Shown here one piece after another: positions 36,805-51,017 of a stretch of DNA of 64,000 bases; positions within the stretch are counted from its first letter, which is position 1, and the number at the start of each line of letters is the position of its first letter. The position numbers were made by a program, and so were the translations under genes. Source of the stretch: Cheilinus undulatus (taxonomy: Eukaryota > Chordata > Actinopteri > Labriformes > Labridae); NCBI RefSeq assembly GCF_018320785.1, contig NC_054880.1, positions 1,170,327 to 1,234,326 on the forward strand, in the 5' to 3' direction. The notes below the pieces were generated by a model that had not been told where the DNA came from, did not search any database, and saw only the letters and a list, made by a program, of their open reading frames with translations.

Positions 36805-39800
36805 TTATTTATCTGGAGCCAGGCCAGCAGTGAGTATGTCTCTGCCATCTGTAGGAGCATCTCCTGTTTGCAGAGCTCTCTGGACGTTCTGCCAGAAGAC
36901 TCCTGTGTGTTGTCCGGCCTTCGGCCAGCTCAGGTAGGTGCGCTTCTTCACCAGCTTCCTCATGCGGTAGTACGGAGACAGCTGCTGGTCCGGGATCTCC
37001 TCCAGAAACAGCAGAATCAGCACGTCCTTCTTCTCATCGAACAGACGGAAACTGCAACAACATGCAAAGGACAAATTACTGTTTAGTCATAAAAACAGAA
37101 TGAAGATGTTTGACTAAGCTCACGTCTTCTATGAACGACTCTTTATTCTCATTTAGGAACTAAAGCATCAGGATTTCTTTATGTAGAAAATGTTAAAATT
37201 AAAGGTTCTTTGTTATGATTGAACTTGAACTCAAAACATCTGATTTTTATTTCAAAAAGGATTAGTGTAGTAACTTTAAGCTTTAGTGTTATTTATATAT
37301 AACTTTTTGAGGGGTTAAACTGTTTCTGCTAATGAAAATAAAGAAATGAAAAGGACTTCATTCCAAACAACATCTCTCCAGGTTACAGGAAATCTTGTGC
37401 CAGGCCCATGCCCCATCTCTATCTTCCCAGCTGACCCCTCCTTGACGGACTCTCTGAGGCCTGTTCAAGTAGCTGGGTCCCATCATCCAATATGCAGGGG
37501 GCTAGATCAGGCCCAGCAAAGCAACCCAGGTGTCCGTAGAAGCACAGCTTCTGCTCCTGTACCAAGCAGCTGACCCTTCCTATTCTCTGAGCATGTCAGC
37601 ATTAAACGTGGGGTCCTACCTAGGTATCCAAAAATGCATCTAAGGGAAAGACGTCTGGCTGGCATCTCTGTCCATCAGTCAGCATCCAAGCCTCACAAAA
37701 GTCCAGCAGGACCAGGATGACTAAGGACCAAAAGACTCTGACTTTAGTTCACATACTCAGATGCTGTGAGAACCACACTGGGGCCCGGCGCAGGATTCTT
37801 TTCTTTATCCTGCTCCCTCCTGCTCTTGCTGGATCTCTGACCACTACCACCACACACTCATAAAAGAGCAGCTGGGAGCCAAAGACTGATTTAACCCACG
37901 TTTAAGGCTTCGCAAAAGTCATGTCAAGGTAAAATTTACCAACCTTGTATACACAAAATTTATCATAATTTAAAGGTGAAATTACTGATCTACGAAAAGT
38001 TTGGGCATCTTAAAAAATGCAGTGTGATCACTTCCATCAGCTCTGCAGAATACGTTTCCAGTTGTTTTCCAGCTCTGTCACCTACTGTCGCGAAAAATGC
38101 ATTCACAGGCAGGATACAAAAATTAATGTTGTTGGACCGACAGCAACTTTTTTGTCCTCCCACAGCAAGCCAAAGGCTCCCACAAGATTTGCATTGGGTA
38201 CCATGGCACCAATTGGATCCCACTCCCAAAGCAGCCCCTTACACCACGCCACCTTGCCTGGCTGCCGCAAGTTGAGAATCCTGACTGGCATTTGCTGTGA
38301 TTTCCTCGTAACCTGGTAAGGAGTATCCCAAGGGCTGTGCCACACTTCTTTTCTTTTATGCACAGCTTGTCTAATGGCTGCAGTTTCAGGAGTGCGCCCC
38401 CTATGCTTTCTTCCATTTATAGGTGTCTAGTTTAAAGGCATGGGGGTGCAAACCCAGTCTCCCAAGGCTTTTAAGGCCAGGGATGCCACCCCTCTTTCAG
38501 CTGCCCATAACCTTGCAGTCAGTGCATACAGATGTCATCTAAGTTTCTTTATTCTGGGCAGTGGCTGCCTACAGTCCATAGCTAATGTGAGGCTGAAGTG
38601 TGCTCTTCTGTATGCTAACACTGCCCACATTCAAAGGCCCTGGTATTTAAATGTACTTTCCCCTAGACCAGGTTCAAGTCTCACTTTCCCACACATCATT
38701 CCCACTCCATCTCCCTGGTTTCCTGATTTTATCTGAATAAAGGCATATTATCCAAACTCTAACTATGAAAAAAAGACAACCATGTGTCCACAGTCTGCTC
38801 AGACAGGTTCTTCACACTGACCTAACCAGGCTGGTTTTCGAGTTTGCTTCTCCCTTCAGATCTCTCTAAAGACATGCCTGATTTTTTGATGGTTCCAGTT
38901 TTTCCTGTTGTGAGGAATGTTAAGGAACATTGACTTCATATATGATCTCTTTTCTTGATCTGCATGTGCAAGGTCCAGGACAGCAAAGCACACAGTTTGT
39001 GGGTTGCTACTCGATCAATACAACAGCAGGTTATGAAACTAGGGTCTAAAAAGTGCAAATCATTATTTACTCACCAGCTCATACTGAGACAACAGCTGTG
39101 GACTCTGACCCGGCCTGGACAACAACAGCCGATGCATGGAAATGCACAAGTTTTGCAAAGCTGTAATCTTAACTCATGACGCTAGTCTGAGGATCTTTGA
39201 GTTGGCTGGATGTCTTTAGAGATGCCACAACTACATGTTTTTGGTCTGATTCTGATTTCATATACACTATATGGACAAAAGAATTTTGTCACAGCTTTTA
39301 ATCATTGATGTCTGGTGTTTCAATCAGACTCATTGACACAGGTGAATAAAATCAAACACCTATGCAGTCTCCATTTGCAAACATACGTCATACATAAAGA
39401 CCAGACCTGAACCTGAGCTTCCCTTGCACATGAGGCATGACACAACCACTGGGCCATCTGTCTTCACATTTTTAAAAAGTTTCCTTGACCAGATATTGTC
39501 TTTCTCAGCAGACTTGTTGCGTGTCATTTGTGATCGTTTACCCTTGACCATCCTGGATCATGTATCAAAGAGGACTTTTCCCCTGATTAATGCATTACTG
39601 AGTTAAATAAACATATATTTTTAGGAGAGGGGGGAAAAAGGGGGCCGACATTCTCACCTGGCCATCTGGAACTCTTTTGAGCACCACTCACTCTGCAGGT
39701 AGCTCCGGCTGATCACACAGATGGTCTTCCTGCTGCTGTAGATGGCATCAATGATGTTCTCCATGATCGGTATACCTGCAGACACAGTCAGGATCATGTG

Positions 39801-42800
39801 AGAGGAAAAAGTGGCTCAACTGAATCAAGATGAATCCCAGAAATTCAGAGCTATTCAAGATTGACCTCTGTCTTATTGTTGCATTTTGATATGGCAATGG
39901 TTTTGTATCATTTTGGATTTTTGTAGTGTAATCAACTTCCTGTTTGGATGCAGACCTGCTTATTTTGAAAGAAAATAAGAAACTTTGGGTAGATTTTAAA
40001 GGGAAATGAGACACTAAGGAGCAGTATGGACTTATGTTACATCACTCTGGGTGCTGGGAGACGCTGCAGTGGCATAACCATAGTGTGCTGAAAGAGAAAT
40101 AAAGCATGCAATTAATGCAACTTAGAAAAATGCACATCACAATTAATGCACTACGTCTGACAGCCCTAGAATTACAACACATGTCAGATACGTGTTGCAT
40201 TTTTTTATCAAAAAGTCCCCACAGTCTTACTGTTTACAGGAATTATTTTAAACAACTCTAACCGTTAAGTCATGTTTATTTCTCACATTTCATGGGAGTA
40301 GTCATTAGATGCTCAGGCACCGTGCGGCGACTGAACTAAGCATCACACCAAGCAAATACTCCTAGACGGCAAATTAGGGATGTGAAACTCCAGTAGCAAC
40401 AGTGAGTCTAGTAAAATGCTTTCACACATTAGGTCACGCTCTGAAGGGGAGAAAACAGAGAAGTGAAAGAAAGTGGAAGAAGAGATACGAAATAAAGAGA
40501 AAAGCTGATATGAAATGCTGGCATGCAGATCATTCAGAAAGTATTCAGACCCTCTTCACTTTTTCAGTGTTATGGTGCAGGCTGATACTAAAATTCATTT
40601 TTCTTTCATTCATCCCACTGACATAAATACATTCACTCGTGTGTTGGCAGAAATGACAGCCTGGAGTCTTTATGATTATGACCTGACAAGCTTTACACAC
40701 CTGGAGTAGGGAAATTTCTGCCATTCATCTTTGCAAAGCCATATGAATCAGTTTGCTTCCTACACTTATACAGTAGGCTTTCATTGTCAACCTTTATTTT
40801 TTGGTCTGTATATTTTCATTGCCCTTATTTGTAATTTTTCCCCCTTCATTTTTTTCCCACATCAATTTTTGCTGCTTTCGGTGCATTTTTTCCACTTGTT
40901 TTTGCCAATTTCTGCCTCTTTTATCCTGCATTTTGCAATTAAATGTCACTTTATCCCTATTTATGACAGCCTTTGCTACTTTTTGCTCATTTTAGTCAAT
41001 TTTCACTCATTTTTTGCCATTTCTTGCATGTTTTTTCCCCTTTTCATCCAGTTTTTGCCTCTTTTATCCTGTCTTTTGCAATTTGAAATTTTCCGGTTTT
41101 TTGCAACTGTTTGCCACTTTTTGCCCACTTAAGCTGCCTTTTGCCAAGAAATGCCACCTTTCCCCCATTTTTGCTGCTCTTTGCTGCCTTCTTCCCAATT
41201 TTCCATCTTTTTGCTGATTTTTGCCCATTTTGGTAACTTTTCACTCATTTGCTGTCACTTCTTTATGCCATGTTTTTGCACATTTCTACCTCTTTTATCC
41301 TGATTTTTGCAAATAAATATCACTTTAGCCTTATTTATGCCAATCTTTGCTGCTTTTTGCTCATTGTAGTCACTTTTCACAAATTTTGTCACTTCTTGCA
41401 CATTTTTTCCTCTTTTTATCTGGATTTTGCCTTTTGCAATTTGAATATTACCCTTTCTTGCATTTTTTTTGCCACTTTTTGCCCACTTAAACTGCCTTTT
41501 TCCATTAAATGCCACTTTCCCTTCATTTTTGCTGCTCTTTGCTACTTTTGCCCATTTTAGTAATTTTTCACTCATTTTTTGGCCACTTCTTTTGCTGCTT
41601 TTTGACCAGTTTTACCACCTGTAACACACTTTTTTTGGTCATTTCTAACTAATTTTGCCACTTCTTCTCTTCTTTTTGACCCTTTTCACCCAGTTTTTGC
41701 CAAATTTTTGCCACTTTATGACCATTTTTTTCAAGCTTTAACTTATTTTTTTGCCACTACAAGCCATAGTGGAAATAGACTGTGGCTCCTGTAAAGGTAT
41801 TTTTTTTTTTTTTAAATAATTTGGCTCTTTGGTTAAGTGTGGTTCAGTAACACTGTCACTGTTACCTGCATAAACAAGTTGAGGCACCTGGCTGCATCGT
41901 TTACATCCTCCCAAATGTTTTTATGATGCTGACATGGTTGCAAACGTCAAGGAATAAAAAGACACCATATTCATATTGATAAACTTATAACCCTCTAAAT
42001 TTCTATAACCCTGAAAGCAGCATTTTATGCAATAATGTGCAGAACCTATTGGATACACCAAGCAATATCTGCAAATCAATATAAGGAATGAGTGAATCAG
42101 ATAAAAACACTAAAAACTGCACCTATGAAGTCCAGGATGTGGGATGCATTCCCAACCTAATCAAATTCATGTTTTTTTTTTTTTTTTTTTTTTTAAATCA
42201 CGGCTATGAGATACAAAATACAGTTTTCTTTGTTTTTATCGATGCAATTTTTTTTCAGCAAAGATTTCAGAAAACACCCAAAATATTTGTTGTTGAAATA
42301 ATCAATTCCACTGGCCTAAAGTCACTGCCATATCCTATCAGTTCAAACAAGGTGTCCCCCACAATGCCTCTCTGCAAACATGGAAAATGGGGATTTTTTT
42401 TGTGTGTGCAATTGTCCTCTGAGTGACAGGATCACAGAGGAATTAACAGGATTACATATTCCTATATTGCAATGGTAGTAAAATGAAAATAAATGGTTTT
42501 AATGATATGGGGCCAAAAAGGGCTCAAGGGTGAAGACCGTCAGTTTTGTGTCAACAGAGTGTGGATGCTGAAATTCCAAATTTCATTAAAAAATGAACAT
42601 TTTTGTAAGATTATAACTGCCAAAATGAGAGCAAAAATGAATAATGAATAATAGAAAGACCCTAAAAAGGTTATAGGAGGGCCTAAGGGTTAAATGACTG
42701 CAGTATCAGGCTGCAACATTTACTAGTCCCATTCATACTCATTCATACATCACTGTGCCAGCAGGGGAGCAGTTGGGGTGCAGTGTCTGACTTCTGAGGC

Positions 42801-45344
42801 CAGGGAGCCACAGCCAACCTATGGCAAAACAAAAGGCATATATATTCAGAGTGAGATTGGGACAAACCAACAGTGCTCACCTGGTTGGAAGTCTCTGTGG
42901 TGCAGACACAGTCTCCAGCCCTGCTCTCCCTCCAGCACTGGAAGCATCTCTCTGTAGACCCAGGCCTCATCCTCAACATTGTAGGAGATGAAGGCATCGT
43001 AGAGGTGAGGAGCTCCTTTCCTCCCCTTCCTTTTGTCATAAAGGAAGGCCTGGAAGAGGAGGAAGGCATAGACGATCTGCCACCTCAGGAAGTGGTAGAT
43101 GAAAGAGGTGAGGAGAGTTAACATGACTAGAGAAGAGCTGGAAATGTAGCAGAGGAAGCCAACGTCCATCCAACAGGACTTGACATCAAAGTCCATCAGT
43201 TTGGTTCCTTGCTTACTAGGAGGAAAGTAACAGTCATATTGGTAGGCGTTGACCACCTGAGTTTGATTAGTGCTCTTCACCCACTGGATGAAGCCGCTGT
43301 TGAGGCAGTTACAAGTGAAAGGGTTACCAGAAAGATCAAGATATGTGAGTGCTGGTAGAGACTGAAGGACTGTCTCGTCAACAACTGTAAACTCATTTTC
43401 TGTCAGTTTCAACCAGCGGAGCGAAGACAGGTTAGCTTTGATTAGAAAATCCAAAGATCGGAGCTTGTTGTTGGAAAGATCAAGAGCTTGCAGGTTTGTT
43501 AATGGCTGCAGCAGTTCAGGTTTTGGATTTAAGATGTAGCTATGGGTAATCCGTAGACTTTTCAGACGAGGAGTGTATGTAAATGTGTCTGGGTGAGGTG
43601 TCCCAGTGAAAAAATTTTCAGATGCAAACTGCTCTAAGTATTGCAGACCACAGAGCAAATTTGGTGAGATAACTACAGTCCATTCATTGCTGTTGTAGAT
43701 TGAAAGGATCTTCAAAAAAGGCAAGAAGAGGAAAGGCGGGTCGTTGTTAACTTCATAGCTCAGGTTGTTCTCTAGTATTGGGAGGTACATGGTCAGATTT
43801 TGAAGGTTTGGCATTCCTCGGAAGATGTCTTTGTCGAGAGAGTATGCTGCTAGGACTAGAGTTGTAAGATTATGAAGTCCATAAAATGTCCCATTCTTTT
43901 CACGGCAGACCATCCCTGATTGTATATACAAAACCAAAAGAGATGGCAGACCCTTAAAGTCCCCTTCGTCAAACTCCACAATTTGATTCATGCTCATCTT
44001 CAAAATGTAGAGTTTTCGCAAACTAACTCTGAAAGTATCACCCAATCTTATAATTGGATTTGAGTCCAGGTTTAAGTACGTCAGCTCGCTCAGGTCTTGA
44101 AAAGCGCATCCTCTCACGACTGAAATACGATTTTTATCAAGAGTGAGCCGCAACAACGATGTCAGATTCAGAAAGTCGCCACAACGTAACTCTCCGATGT
44201 CATTGGATCTCAGGCCGAGGCTTATGAGCTTGGAGAGGCCTCTGACAGCAGTTGGCACTGTTGTCAGAAAGTTGTAGCTTAAACTCAAATACTGGAGCTG
44301 ATTCAGTGGTCTGAGCGAGTTCTCGGACAAGCTGGTCATGACGTTGCTATTTAAAGCTAACTCAGTGATTTTAGAACAAGGCTGAAGCAGCGTGTCGTTT
44401 AAATTGTAGATGTCATTCATACTCAAATCCAGTCTTGCCAAAGACGGCATCTGGCAGATGAAGTTGAGCAGACCATTTTCTAACCATTCTGTTATGTAAG
44501 AAGGCCAGACATACTCCAGGGCAAAGGTGCTCTGAAAAATCCTCTTGTGCATTTTAAAGCTAACTTCAGTCCCACTTAAATACAGAATCTTTAAGCTCCT
44601 CAGATAGTTCTTGTCCACCACATACCACTCAAAACCGGGGCTGCATTTGGACATGTCAAGAGATTCAAGGAAACCGAAGACGTCTCTTGTAATGCGGAAG
44701 TTTTTCAGTGGATTCCCATTAAACCAAAGAATTCTGAGGTTGGATTTGTTAAAAGGCATGTCATCGGTATCAAAGGAGGTGAACCTGTTCAATCCTGCGT
44801 GTAGCTCATAAATGTTTGGGAGCTGTAATATACCCACGATGTCACTAATTTCTTGAAGCTTGTTATAAGCCAAAATTACTTTCTTTAAACTGTTCAGGGG
44901 CTGAAAGGCCTTTGGGGAGATGTACTGGAGCTGATTTTTATCCAGAGACAGGTTCTCTAATTTTGACAACCCCTTAAACACGTCATCTGACAGCATTGTG
45001 AGACTATTAGTACTCAGGGAGAGATTTCGTAAACAAACTAAATCTTCAAATGCTCGGTCATTGATGTGTGAGACTGAGTTGAATTCCAGTGCTAGATCAA
45101 GCAGCTTCAATAATCCACTGAAGTATGTTCTGTTAACCGTCACAATCTGATTGAAGTTCAAATTTAGAGATGTCGCGTTTTCAGGAATGTCATCTGGGAC
45201 GGAAGCAAGGCCACGATTGTTGCATATGACAGAAACCTCCCAGACATATTCACTGTACTCGATAGAGCAGTTTCTCAATGTGTAAGACAATGAGGGGTTA
45301 AAGTTGAGCAGGACAGATAGAAGGAAGATGGGGTGGAGAAGCAT
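36805..45344 (-). CDS. Toll-like receptor, fish TLR11 family (TLR22/23/TLR13-like), three coding exons, 942 aa
   Basis: Exons (minus): 45344-42881 (phase 1), 39775-39658 (phase 2), 37051-36805 (TAA). The chosen start, MLLHPIFLLSVLLN, gives a signal peptide; an upstream in-frame ATG at 45434 would add 30 non-signal residues. The ectodomain is a long run of leucine-rich repeats (from about residue 45 to 670) with many N-glycosylation sequons, closed by an LRRCT (CNC, then two more Cys, about 675-725). A transmembrane segment spans about 728-752. The TIR domain starts at YDAFISY (782), has the BB-loop RDFQPG at the exon 1/2 junction, ISRSYLQSEWC in exon 2, and the box-3 FW at 913-914. Family knowledge: such receptors sense microbial nucleic acid and signal through MyD88-type adaptors; the ligand of this one cannot be read from sequence. 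Introns 1 (3.1 kb) and 2 (2.6 kb) hold repeats. From memory, some teleost TLR22 genes also have a split TIR. A 5' non-coding exon may exist. AATAAA at 36273-36268 (minus) is a candidate end signal. Confidence 0.92.
39265..39470. mobile_element. Short interspersed-repeat fragments in TLR intron 2
   Basis: A TATACACTATATGGACAAAA end characteristic of a fish MITE, with ACACAGGTGAATAAAATCAA near 39338, is followed by a stretch (39390-39470) that reads on the minus strand like the head of a SINE (GATGGCCCAGTGGTTGTGTC). Confidence 0.45.
40790..41770 (-). repeat. Pyrimidine-rich degenerate minisatellite in TLR intron 1
   Basis: About 1 kb of TTTTTGCCACTTTTTGCCCA-type units. On the minus strand the units resemble the cores of repeat family X, but the head and tail of that family are not seen here. 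Long Phe/Leu-rich and Lys-rich open frames over it are artefacts. Confidence 0.7.
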
Positions 45345-48300
45345 GTTGATCTTCAGGACCAGCCCTGTTGAAGGGCACCTCTTTATATTCCTGTAAATTT
45401 GACATGAGAGTGAAGGACAGGCATCAGAGCTCATGCTTTACTGTCTGCCCCGTGGGCCCACCTACACCCAAATCTACTTTTGGTTCTTGGTTGCATGAAT
45501 AAAGAAAGGGGGTTAAAAGCGATCCAAGGCACACCGCTCTAGACACATTTCCAGTGGGCGCAGTTGCTCTCCTTCGGTCCGAGCAAACCCGCAGTGCATC
45601 AGTGCGTGGCACAGTCGTCTATGTGGAAATTGCAGGCTCCATGCACCTAAGAAAAGTGGAGCCACCCCAGGACCCAAGAGAGAAGTAAAAGTGGCCCATG
45701 CTGTCAAAAATCAACATAGATTTTAATTATTTCACTGATAAAACCCTAAAAAGTCCTATCTATGCTTTTCTTATCAAAGACCTGTGTATAACATACTTAG
45801 TAACTGCTTTATCCTGGTTTAAGTCAATATTTGCAAATTGAATTTTGGCAGCCTCAGAGCAGACAAAGCCTCGTGCCCCCCTAAGATCTTTGGCGCCCTC
45901 CTGGGGGGTCGTGGACCCCAGGTTGGGAACCAATGATTTAAGTAAATAATAGAAATGAATGACAGCAAAAATATTATAATGTTATAATATAACATTTTAT
46001 TAAAAAAGGGGTCAAATGTTGATTTAAAGCTGACAAACTAAGGCCATGCTACACAATGTGACATAAATCTCAGACTGGAGGATGACAACACCCTCTAAAC
46101 GCCACCGAATCACAGACTGCGATATACGCTGGTATGAAATAAGTGTCTACGCTTCCAGTGGTGTGGTAAATAATGAAGCAAAGCAACAAAACGGTTGTCA
46201 TAGTAGCATTTAATGTTTGTGCTTCAAGATTTCCCTCCTTGTTGAAATCCCACAAACATCCCCGTTTTGGCGCCGTCCCCATTCCAATGCTAACGTGTTT
46301 GTTAGCACTAGTGTTGTGTTCATTATTTCTTATTTCTTGCTACATTCCTTTTGGTTGGTGAGTAGGGTGGCCATATGTCCGGCTTATGGCTGGACAGTCC
46401 TGAATTTAAATGCCTTGTTCAGTGTCCGGTGCAGCCTCAATCCGGACGCTTATTTTTCCTCCTTTTGGAGTCGCACCTGAACGTAACCCAGCTTACTGCC
46501 CATTGCTCTCTTTCTCTGCACATCAGTCCAGTGTTTGTATGTTAAATATGAACCAGGTAATGTTTATACAACGTGGACCAAAAATAAACTTTACCTGGCT
46601 GTCACACATTAGTAAATTAACCCTAAAGGTAGCTACTTTTGGAGATCGGTGTCATCCGTGATCAATGAATGAAACAAGTAAAGACGATGTATATTTTGAG
46701 GTCATTTAACAAAAGATGATAACATTGAAGTAGAAACTTAAGAAAGGCCACAGAGAGGAAGAGAAAGACACAAAAAGGATGAGCTGCTGTGTGTGAGGGA
46801 AGGGGAGATGTGCAGGGGTGAGTGTGAGGGGGTGTAAGGGGGGCAAGATCATCTGGTTTATATTATTTTAATTTTGAGGAGAAAACCCCAATAAAACAGA
46901 TAGCTAATAAAGCGGGATTCATGTTGTGATCAAAATAATTAACCCATAGTGATCACTTTTTTTTGACAAATGGAAATTAAAAATATCCGTATTATTGCAA
47001 CAAGGAATATGATCATTAAAACAAAGATGATGTTACCAAGAACTTTGCCTTTTACATACAACTGACTTGGGCTAAATAACCTTTAGTTATTTTAAGATAC
47101 TTTGAGGATTGTTAAGTGAGTATGTTGGGGGTCCTCATACCAGAGTGTGCTTAGGGCCTCTCTTTGGGCAGGGGCGGTCCTGGACCAAATCATCCTTCAA
47201 TGAATGGAGTATCTCAGAATCACTGTATCATGATACTGCACCATCAGCATAATGGACAAAATTTTATTGTAGAGGGGAATACACCAGAGTCCTGGTGCTG
47301 TGAAAATGGCCACCCTGTTGGTGAGTGGATGAAGGCTGTAGCAGGTGACACATAGTGAGATGGTCCTTCTAAATTTCTGGCTGTATGTAGGAGTATGTAG
47401 GATGTAGGAGCACCGTTATAGAGCCACAACCAAAAATATCACCACTGTTTGTCATCTTTTCCCAAAACCACACAGTGTATTCTAGGCTTTAGTCACACTC
47501 CCAGTAAACATTAGCCGTGTATGTGTATGAATGTATGCTTTTTTATCTTTTAGAGATTTTGCAGTCATTTTAATTTCAATATGAAAAGAAAGACTCTGTT
47601 TTTCTGCCAAATGATGGAGCTAGCAGCTAATGTATATAAGGAGTGGGACTTAGGATTGACAGAACAAATGCTTGCTATGTAGAGTTAGCGAACACTGGTA
47701 TAGTATACATTTAATTTTAGACATGTTTTCTGACTTTGGTAAACTGATTTCAAGCACCAAAATAATCTGACCACATAAGTGCCGGCTTTTCTCAAGCAAA
47801 TCTAAATTGTTCAAAAATCAAAATTGGGCCTCAGTGCTCATAAGGCTGAGATTGTGCTGAACATTTTTATATAAAACACTCAGGGATTGGGTTATTTTCA
47901 AGTACCTTAAAAAGAAGAATTAAAAAATAATGTATAAATCAAGGAATTACCCTTAGACCTCAGAGGGTTAACTCCCTCTCTGTGGCTTAAACAAGGAATG
48001 ATCCTCACACTCAGCTGATTAGTGTAACTGTTCACAGGTGTGTAAGCCACAGCTGACAAAGGTCCTGAAGAAGGCCTAAGTAGGTCCCACAGCATCTGCT
48101 TTTTAAAAATGTGGTTTGCCTTGTAAAATAAAGCCCATTTATTTACACACAAAGCCTACAGTGTTCCTTGGATCGCTTCATAAAGGACAGCTGCAGTTTT
48201 GAAATTCTTCAACTATAAATTTTAGGATTAAACCACTTTTTTCACTCATGCAACCACAGCTTCACCAGATGAACTAAGCAAAGAGCACCTGTATGTGCAA

Positions 48301-48852
48301 CCACAGAGACCCAGCACCACTTTGACTCCTTTGTCCTCCCTTTTGGTTTTTGTTCTTAACATGGAAAACTTCATCCAGTGCTATATCATTATCAAGTACT
48401 CACCTGACTCCTCTACAGTTCCAGCAGGCAGAGAGCCTCTTTCCTTCTGCATTCCTTTACTGAGAAAGTGTGTTTTATAATCGCTGCACTGCTAGCGCTC
48501 AACAACATGCAGAGATAACATCAGATGCATAACAGGAAAGAAAAAGGGGAACAGGCCTGCAGAGCGCTGTAGTGTTACTTTTAAGTAAAAAATAGAACTA
48601 CAAGCAGCAACAGAATGACCAGCAGTGGCTCCAGCATAGATGAGTTTCTCAGTCACAGTTTTAGGCGTGTAGTTGTTTTCTCAGTTTTATAAATAGGTTG
48701 GCATGTAAACAGCAGACTACGCTAGCTACAGCAGAGCTACATCACTGGTAACAGTTTTCTAAGACTCGTTTCCCAAACTCTTCCCTCTCAAAACATGAAC
48801 ACAAATCTAAACCTCATTTATCAAGCTTATTTCAGAAAACCTCTGACTCTGT
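45345..48852. other. Upstream region of the TLR, no recognised gene
   Basis: Could hold the TLR promoter and a non-coding first exon. Dispersed-repeat-like fragments near 45900 and 46350-46450. No coding exon supported. Confidence 0.45.
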
Positions 48853-49326
48853 GGTCCATCCATCATCCATCCATCCATCCATCCATCAATCCATCCATCC
48901 ATCATCCATCATCCATCCATCCATCCATCCATCCATCCATCCATCCATCCATCCATCCATCCATCCATCATCCAACCGTCCATCCATCCATCCATTCATC
49001 CATCCATCCATCATCCATCATCCATCCATCCATCATCCATCCATCCATCCATCCATCCATCCATCCATCCATCATCCATCATCCAACCGTCCATCCATTC
49101 ATCCATCCATCCATCATCAATCCATCCATCATCCATCCATCCATCCATCCATCCATCCATCCATCCATCCATCCATCATCCATCATCCAACCGTCCATCC
49201 ATTCATCCATCCATCCATCCATCATCAATCCATCCATCATCCATCCATCCATCCATCCATCCATCCATCCATCCATCATCCATCATCCAACCGTCCATCC
49301 ATCATCCATCCATCCATCCATCCATT
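48853..49326. repeat. (CCAT)n array with higher-order structure
   Basis: Tetranucleotide array interrupted by CATCATCCAACCGTCC markers at 48971, 49083, 49187 and 49287, spaced 112, 104 and 100 bases. His-Pro-Ser-Ile open frames over it are not genes. Confidence 0.9.
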
Positions 49327-50474
49327 GTTGCTGTTGTTATAGGTATTATTATAAGTGTTTCTTTTTAAAATTATTTATGTCATTGTAATATCAATAATAT
49401 TATTGTAATAATTAGGATTATTATTATTATTATCAATAATTAAAGGGAAGCTGTAGGGTTTATATATTTAAGCCTTATCTTAAAAACTTGATTTCCGTAT
49501 TTTTACTCATCCATTTTTTTGTTTGTTTTTTTGTTTTGGTGTTGTTAATTTTTTAATTCTGTCTTAAGTTGTTGTTGTCTTTGTAGTCATTTTTTTTCTG
49601 AATTATAAAAATCATTGTCTTAATTATTTGACTTTTCTTTTGCATGCTGGTTTTCTAACAGCTGGAAAAAAAACAACAACAACCAAAAAAATGAAAACTC
49701 CATGTTCAGAAACACTAGAGGGAGCCAGAGTTCATATAATCCATAACAAGGCTTTACAGATGACCATATAATCTGCTTCCATTTCATTGGTTCACATTAA
49801 AGGAGAAGTCTCCATCAGATTTTTTTGCTGAGTAATATTCACTTTCATAAAAAAAATAACAGTCATAGTGCAATCTATAAATGTAACATCAGATTTTTCC
49901 AAACAAATCTACAAAGAAACGACATAAAACAACATGCTGGATCAGAAGCAGCTTTATCTGTCAAGTACGCTTACACACCAAGGGATTTGACTCTGGTTTG
50001 CTTTGCTCTCAATGCACAGGAATTCAATATTAAATATAAAAAAAATAAACTGACAAAAGTACATAAAAAAATATCCTGTGAGATGATGTGTGGAAAGTTT
50101 AGGATTTTATCTCATTACAGAATTTTGCGTATAGTTTTGTTTGATTTGACTTCCTCAGAAGGATTCTCAAAAGTGCATCCTAATAACTAAAAGTATTGAG
50201 TGATAGTTTGAAGCCTGGCTTCAGCTCGTGAAGCTGTTTTCTTAACCTCAGAGTCAATTCTTGAGTCTGAGTATGTGGGGAGCACCCATAAAAAATCTTC
50301 TCTGCCAATGCCAAGCCCCTTACTCTGCTGTTGCTATTGACTGCCCAGACCATGTGGAACAGACTGCATACAGCCAATCTCCAGTCTCAGGCAGTGGCCA
50401 GGAGGTCTGTCATGACTGCACTGGTGTCGGCAACATGTGCACTGGAACCTGAGCATGTGGAGGAATGTTCTGCC
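49327..50474. other. Stretch between the two CCAT arrays
   Basis: AT-rich with a TTATTA patch at 49400-49440. Open frame 49825-50190 has no recognisable protein features. Confidence 0.45.
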
Positions 50475-50981
50475 ATCCATCCAATCATCCATCCATCCAT
50501 CCATCCGTCTGTCCATCCATCCATCCATCCATACAACCATCCATCTGTCCATCCATCCATCCATCCATCTGTCCATCCATCCATCCATCCGTCATCCATC
50601 CATCCATCCATCAATCCATCCATCCATCCATCCATCCATCTATCCATCCATCCATCCATCCATCTGTCCATCCATCCATCCATCCATACAACCATCCATC
50701 TGTCCATCCATCCATCCATCCATCTGTCCATCCATCCATCCATCCGTCATCCATCCATCCATCCATCCATCCATCAATCCATCCATCCATCCATCCATCC
50801 ATCCATCCATCTATCCATCCATCCGTCATCCATCCATCCATCCATCCATCCATCCATCCATCCATCCATCTATCCATCCATCCATCCATAGAACCATCCA
50901 TCATCCATCCATCCATCATCCATCATCCATCCATCCATCCATCCATCCATCCATCCATCATCCATCCATCCGTCCATCCAT

Positions 50982-51017
<36 letters not shown>

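Noticed and set aside
37976-38736. Cluster of overlapping 80-100 codon ORFs in TLR intron 2
   Set aside because: Frames on both strands overlap, none has a recognisable domain or splice context, and the TLR is transcribed through the region. Probably a decayed retroelement, but no motif supports that.
40731-41575. Phe/Leu-rich (plus) and Lys-rich (minus) reading frames of over 100 codons
   Set aside because: Produced by the pyrimidine-rich minisatellite; no domain features. The same applies to 23387-23755 and 34384-35051.
45345-45434. Upstream in-frame ATG of the TLR (30 more residues)
   Set aside because: The extra residues precede a good signal peptide and would place it internally; the second ATG at 45344 is preferred.
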